In this document: positions 58,591-64,000 of the stretch, piece after piece
Layout of the letters: each line of letters opens with the position of its first letter
How positions within the stretch are numbered: position 1 is the first letter of the stretch
Assembly: GCF_020080835.1 (NCBI RefSeq)
Contig: NC_058164.1
Coordinates: forward strand, 26,141,270-26,205,269
Reading direction: 5' to 3'
From: Cotesia glomerata
Taxonomy: Eukaryota > Arthropoda > Insecta > Hymenoptera > Braconidae
Length of the DNA stretch: 64,000 bases
Program-made: the position numbers and the translations under genes
The notes under the pieces: model-generated
Databases searched by the model: none
Told to the model about the DNA's origin: nothing
What the model saw: only the letters and a program-made list of their open reading frames with translations

Positions 58591-60805
58591 ATGAGCAACA
58601 AAGTATTGTATTTTGCGTATGGAAGTAATTTGTTGACATCAAGGATTAGAATAAACAACCCTAGTGCTATGTTGTACGGTATTGGCCGATTAGAAGTAAG
58701 TTTTTTATTTTTTTTAAATAAAAATAACAGTTTTTACAATTAAATTATTTTTTAAAAAATGCAATTTTTTTAAATTTCTACCTCAATTTTTTTTTACTAT
58801 AATTTATCTGTTAAAAAAATTTTTTATCAAAAATATATCAGTAAATTTTATTTAAAAATTATGATAATTAATTTGGGATATATTTAATAATTTTAAGAAT
58901 TTTTTTAACAAATAAATTATGGCAAAGAAAAAGTAGAAAAAAAATTAAAAAATGCAATTTTTTTAATTTTTACATCAATTTTTTTTTGCTATAATTTATT
59001 TGTTAAAAAAATTTTTTATCAAAAATATATCAGTAAATTTTATTTAAAAATTATGATAATTAATTTGGAATATATTTAATAATTTTTTTAACAAATAAAT
59101 TATGGCAAAAAAAAAGTAGAAAAAAAATTAAAAAATGCAATTTTTTAAAAATAATTTTGTTGGAAAATATTTGTTAAAAATAATTGAGTAATTGCTAAAT
59201 TTAAGTTCATTAAAAAATTTGACAAAAAATAAAAAATTTTAATAAAAATTAGTCAATTTTTAAAAATTTTAATAATTAATTATGAAAATAAATTTAATAA
59301 TTTTTTTAATAAATAAATTATGAAAAAAAAAATAATTGACATGTAGAAATTTAAAAAAATAAAAAATGGAATTTTTTAAAAATAATTTTGTTGGAAAATA
59401 TTAAAAAATAATTGAGTGATTGCTAAATTTAATGTCAATAAAAAATTTGATAAAAAATAAAAAATTTAAATAAAAATAAATCTGTAAATTTTAAAAAATT
59501 TTCATAATTTAATTATGAAAAAATTTTATTTATAAAATTTCTAAGCTACAAATTACAAGTGCTAATTTTTAAAATAAAAAATTTCAATTAAAAAAATCAT
59601 CTGATATTTTTTAATTGTAATACTAAAGTTAAAAAAATATTTTTAACAAATATAATACTAAAAGTAAAAAAATATTTTCTAAAAATAGCATTTACAGTTT
59701 TTTACAAATGAAATTTTTTTTTCTTAGTTTTTTGCAATAATTTTTTTAATAAAAAAAATTCTAAAAATTTTCAAATATCTTCTAACTTAATTTTCATTTT
59801 TTAATTACCAATTTTCAGGATTACCGGCTAGATTTTATCGGCTGGTCAAACCTTTGGAACGGAGCTCCAGCTACAATCGTAGAAACTCCCGGCTTCCACG
59901 TCTGGGGAGCTATTTGGGAGCTAGATGTTGCTGATATTAAGAACTTGGATCAGCAGGAGACTGGTTACAACGCCTTACAAGTTGACATCGTTACTCACAG
60001 CGGTGCCAAGTATAATTGTCGAGTTTATCAGCAGATCAAGGTGCCTGATGCTTATGTTAAGCTCAGGAAACTTCCTAATCCCAGGAGACCTTCTGAGATT
60101 TATTTGTGAGTTAATAATACTAAAGTTAGCCGACGTTTTTAATTATTCAATTTTTTTTTTTTAATAATTAAATTAAAAAAAAAAAATTTTTTTTTAATTT
60201 CACTTACAGTTTTTCTAGTTTTTTACTAGTGAAATTTTTTAAAAATTTTTTTGTAATAATTTTTTCAATAAAAAAAAAATTTGAAAATTTTTATTGTGAG
60301 TTAATATTTAGTATTTTATTGATTTTTTATAAAAATTAATTCATTAATAAATTTATTTATTTTTTTTTTTAGGAAAATTATTGTAAAGGGAGCATTAGAT
60401 CGTGAAATTCCAATAGAATATATTAATATGCTCCGAAAAGTAAGACACAATGGATTTATGGATGCTTACAGCGATATTGGGTACATTATTATTTTTTTTT
60501 TTTAATATACTAAAATTAATAACAGACATTTATAAATTATTAATAAAAAAATTTTATATTTAAAATTAAAAAAAAAGTGCAATTTTTCTGAAAAAATTTT
60601 AATAAAAAAATTTCATATTTTGAAAATAAAAAAAAAATTTTTTTTTTTATAATTTGTAATAAAAATAATTGAAAAATATTAAATGTCTGCTGATTTAAAT
60701 ATTTTAATAAATTCTTAAGTATTATATTATATTAATTATTTCTTTTTTTGTAGCCAAGAAGTTTCTGGAACTAATCTGTCATACAAAGCTCCAAAGATCC
60801 AATAA
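58591..60805 (+). CDS. gamma-glutamylcyclotransferase-like protein 2 (183 aa)
   Basis: Exons 58591-58695, 59819-60105, 60373-60480 and 60754-60805; 552 nt. Intron positions and phases match the first gene (0, 2, 2), so the two arose by tandem duplication. YFAYGSNLL and the Glu in LDQQETG are conserved, as is HVWGAIWEL. The C-terminus is longer than in gene 1, ending SYKAPKIQ. The expected role is cytosolic cleavage of gamma-glutamyl dipeptides to 5-oxoproline. Introns are extremely A/T-rich. Intron 1 contains a local duplication with ATTTATTTGTTAAAAAAATT (around 58800-59100). Secreted relatives are reported from wasp venom, but no signal peptide is visible here. Confidence 0.93.
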
Positions 60806-60809
60806 ATTT

Positions 60810-61125
60810 AAAAATAATTAATGTTAATATACATTAAAAAGGTGATAAAAATATATATCAATATTTTATTATCGCTTATCTTGAAATAATTTTAAGTATT
60901 TTAATATTAAGTATGGTTGATGATTATTAAATAAAATTTTATCTTTGTAATTAAGATTTTTAGCGTATTTTTATCAAGATAAAAAATCAGAATTTCAAAA
61001 TAAACTTTGTTATGAAATTAAAAATAAATTAAACTTAATGCTGAAAAATTAGATTTTTTTATACATATTTACAAATGATACTTAAAAATAAAGAAATATC
61101 TGATAATTTTTTTTAGACACATAAT
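60810..61125. other. 3' flank of cyclotransferase 2
   Basis: A/T-rich with several AATAAA signals (for example near 60929). Nothing else. Confidence 0.4.
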
Positions 61126-61129
61126 TAAG

Positions 61130-62665
61130 ACATGAGCTTGTATCTTGTGGACTATTGACATTTTTAAAGATATAAGCTCATCTTGATGTTACACTCATCA
61201 AGACCTTTCATTTGAGTACCCACATCAATTTTTTATATATTTATGTATATTATATATATTATATATATGTATATATCAAAAATGCATGTGGGTACTCAAA
61301 TGAAAGCTCTTGATGAATGTAACATTAGGATAAGCTTATATCTTAAAAAATGTCAATAATTAAGAAATGACCTTGTATCTTGTGAACTATTGACATTTTT
61401 AAAGATATAAGCTCATTCTGATGTTACATTTATCAACACCTTTCATTTGAGTACCCACATCAATTTTTCATATATATATATTATATATATAAGTATATAT
61501 GAAAAATATATCAAAAATGCATGTGGGTACTCAAATAAAAGCTCTTGATGAATGTAACATTAGGATAAGCTTATATCTTAAAAAATGTCAATAATTAAGA
61601 AATGACCTTGTATCTTGTGAACTATTGACATTTTTAAAGATATAAGCTCATTCTGATGTTACACTCATCAAGACCTTTCATTTAAGTACCCACATCAATT
61701 TTTCATATTTATATATATTATATATATATGTATATATGAAAAATATATCAAAAATGCATGTGGGTACTCAAATGAAAGCTCTTGATGAGTGTAACATCAG
61801 GATGAGCTTATATCTTAAAAAATTTCAACAATTAGAAAATGACCTTGTATCTTGTGAACTATTGACATTTTTAAAGATATAAGCTCATTTCAATGTTACA
61901 CTCATCGAGACCTTTCATTTGAGTACCTACATCAATTTTTCATATATTTATATATATTATATATATAGATATATGTATATATGAAAAATATATAAAAATG
62001 AATGTGGGTACTCAAATGAAAGCTCTTGATGAGTGTAACATTAGGATAAGCTTATATCTTAAAAAATGTCAATAATTAAGAAATGACCTTGTATCTTGAG
62101 AACTATTGACATTTTTAAAGATATAAGCTCATTTTGATGTTACACTCGTCAATAGCTTTTATTTGAGTACCCACATCAATTTTTTATATATATTATATAT
62201 ATATGTATATATGAAAAATATATCAAAAATGCATGTGGGTACTCAAATGAAAGCTCTTGATGAGTGTAACATCAGGATGAGCTTATATCTTAAAAATTGT
62301 CAATATTTAAGAAAGTACATTGCAATTTAACAAATATCCTATGAACTATTGATATTTTTAAAGATATAAGCTCATTCCAATGTTACACTCATCAAGACCT
62401 TTCATTTGAGTACCCACATCAATTTTTCATATCTTTTATATATTTATATGTATATTACATATATGTATATATGAAAAATATATCAAAAATGCATGTGGGT
62501 ATTCAAATGAAAGCTCTTAATTAATGTAACATCAGGATGAGCTTATACCTTTAAAATTGTCAATAGTTAAGAAAGTACAGTGCAATTTAACAAAAGTTAT
62601 TTAATAAAGCAAAATTTTATTAATCCATAGTTCACAAGTTACGGCAGTCACGTAGTGACTGCTTT
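61130..62665. repeat. array F of self-palindromic units (6 units)
   Basis: Six tandem units starting near 61153, 61386, 61624, 61859, 62103 and 62345, each about 235-245 bp with complementary arms and an AT core. Right end CACGTAGTGACTGC at about 62650 matches the family right flank. It fills the space between the convergent cyclotransferase 2 and leucyl-tRNA synthetase genes. Confidence 0.85.
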
Positions 62666-62775
62666 ATTTTAATTAGATAATTAAGTTTATTAATTAAATA
62701 ATTTAATTTCAAATTTAATTATATTTTTAAAAAATAATTTTATTTTTTAAATAAAAATTATCAAGAGTTTAATAT

Positions 62776-64000
62776 TTACAAACTACTTTCAACTTTAACA
62801 CTAGCGGGTTTAATAGCCACTTTAAATGAAACTTTTCCATCACAATTTTGCTCATAGTAATACTTAAACCCTAAAATTTCTCTCTTTTTAATGTGTCTCT
62901 GAGCTCCTGGTGATTTAAGAGCTAAATCTGCAGCAGCTTCTGCTGAGAGTTGGTCTAAAATAGATTTTTTGATCTTCAAGAGATCTACTTGCATTCCATT
63001 AACCTGAAATTAATTAATTTACATTATTAATTATTTATTAAATTAATTATTAAATTATTTAATAAATTTTTTATTAAATTAATTATCAAATAATTTAATA
63101 AATTAATTATTAAATAATTTAATAAATTAGTTATTAAATAATTTATTAAATTAATTATTAAATTATTTAATAAATTTTTTATTAAATTAATTATCAAATA
63201 ATTTAATAAATTAATTATTAAATAATTTAATAAATTAGTTATTAAATAATTTAATAAATTAATTATTAAATAATTTATTAAATTAATTATTAAATAATTT
63301 AATAAATTAGTTATTAAATAATTTAATAAATTAATTATTAAATAATTTATTAAATTAATTATTAAATAATTTATTAAATTAATTATTAAATAATTTAATA
63401 AATTAGTTATTAAATTATTTAATTCATTTATTATTAAGTAATTTAATAAATTATTTAATGAATTTTTTATTAAATTAATTATTAAATAATCTAATAAATT
63501 AGTTATTAAATTATTTATTGAATTATTTAATAATAGTTTAAATAAAAACTTACAACAACATCAAGATCCAGCTCAAAGTCGCTATCAACAACCGGCCATT
63601 TTTGCTGAAGCACATCTTTGTCCTTCATAAAAAAATCTTCTGCTAAGAAATATTTAGCTGAGCAAAATCCGCTCCACAATTCTGAAGCAAACCTTGGAGC
63701 GATGGGCGCCAGCATTATTATTTGCGTACCCAGAGTTTTTTCGTACTCTGGACTGTGAGTCAGACAGTTGAGAGAGACTTTCCTTATGCTGTTGGTCAGT
63801 CCTTGCATCTTTGAAATAGCGACACTCAGTTGCTGGGATCCTATAATGTTAAACGTCACGCCTTTTACGTAATAGTTCCTGCTATTGCAGAGGTACGCGT
63901 CGTCTTTTAGAAATTCTTCTGTCGTTGGAGTATTTGCGACTTCTTCCAGCGATATATTCTCACGACGCTTTAAGAATTGTCGAATCGTTAGCCATAGTCT
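62776..64000 (-). CDS. LARS2: leucyl-tRNA synthetase, mitochondrial type, 3' end (partial)
   Basis: Two minus-strand exons are in the window: 63554-64000 (149 codons, cut by the window edge) and 62776-63003 (75 codons plus stop), joined in phase 0 across a 550-nt intron. The first begins RLWLTIRQFLKRRENI, and contains the anticodon-binding-domain landmarks MLAPIAPRFASELWSG and QQKWPVVD. The second begins VNGMQVDLLKI, matching the small C-terminal domain of LeuRS. The class I catalytic motifs (HIGH, KMSKS) and the editing domain would lie outside the window. The enzyme charges tRNA-Leu. The mitochondrial type is inferred from the bacterial-like layout and should be checked with the N-terminus. 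No defects in the visible part. Confidence 0.88.
63018..63537. repeat. AT-only minisatellite in the leucyl-tRNA synthetase intron
   Basis: Near-perfect tandem repeats of TTAATTATTAAATAATTTAA with variants fill almost the entire intron between the last two exons. Units are themselves palindromic. Confidence 0.8.

Overview
This is an AT-rich eukaryotic window, most likely from an insect. Introns are spliceosomal and GT-AG, two promoters carry TATATAAG plus a TCAG-type initiator 32 nt downstream, and long tracts of mobile-element debris fill the gaps. The closest guess is a parasitoid wasp (Hymenoptera). That rests on overall character and on an ankyrin gene with an F-box/PRANC-like tail, a gene type common in wasps, so it is inference only. 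No prokaryotic features, CRISPR arrays or intact virus are visible.

Layout. 1-18.8 kb has no convincing protein gene. It holds a 133-bp satellite, a 1.9-kb inverted pair of TIR elements, a LINE remnant, MITEs, Helitron-like and 5S-derived pieces, and a 560-bp direct duplication. 18.9-40.3 kb is one long plus-strand gene for a RING-HC protein of 483 codons in six coding exons. Its first 16-kb intron contains a complete lipase gene on the minus strand (348 aa, six exons, intact Ser-Asp-His triad). Its second intron contains two tandem secreted glycine-rich prepropeptide genes on the plus strand. 40.3-46.3 kb holds repeats and a short minus-strand leader exon repeated four times. 46.3-49.2 kb is the proteasome beta-3 subunit gene, complete. 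49.6-52.2 kb is a decayed minus-strand ankyrin gene cut by two mobile elements. 53.1-60.8 kb is a tandem pair of gamma-glutamylcyclotransferase genes, both complete. From 62.8 kb to the window edge lies the 3' end of a leucyl-tRNA synthetase gene of the mitochondrial (LARS2-like) type on the minus strand.

Exon joins were checked by reading-frame arithmetic: lipase 1047 nt, RING 1452 nt, PSMB3 618 nt, cyclotransferases 531 and 552 nt, peptides 378 and 402 nt. All are multiples of three. No common pathway is evident among the neighbours.

Repeats dominate the sequence. At least five families can be delimited by comparing copies inside the window: (i) short Helitron-like elements 5'-TC...hairpin...CTAG-3', often joined head to tail; (ii) a TIR family starting AACTTCCCGC; (iii) a family with ends GGAGATCC and a variable number of 330-bp internal modules; (iv) arrays of 220-250-bp self-palindromic units; (v) small TA-flanked foldback MITEs. 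Family boundaries come from the sequence. Class names are assigned by analogy.
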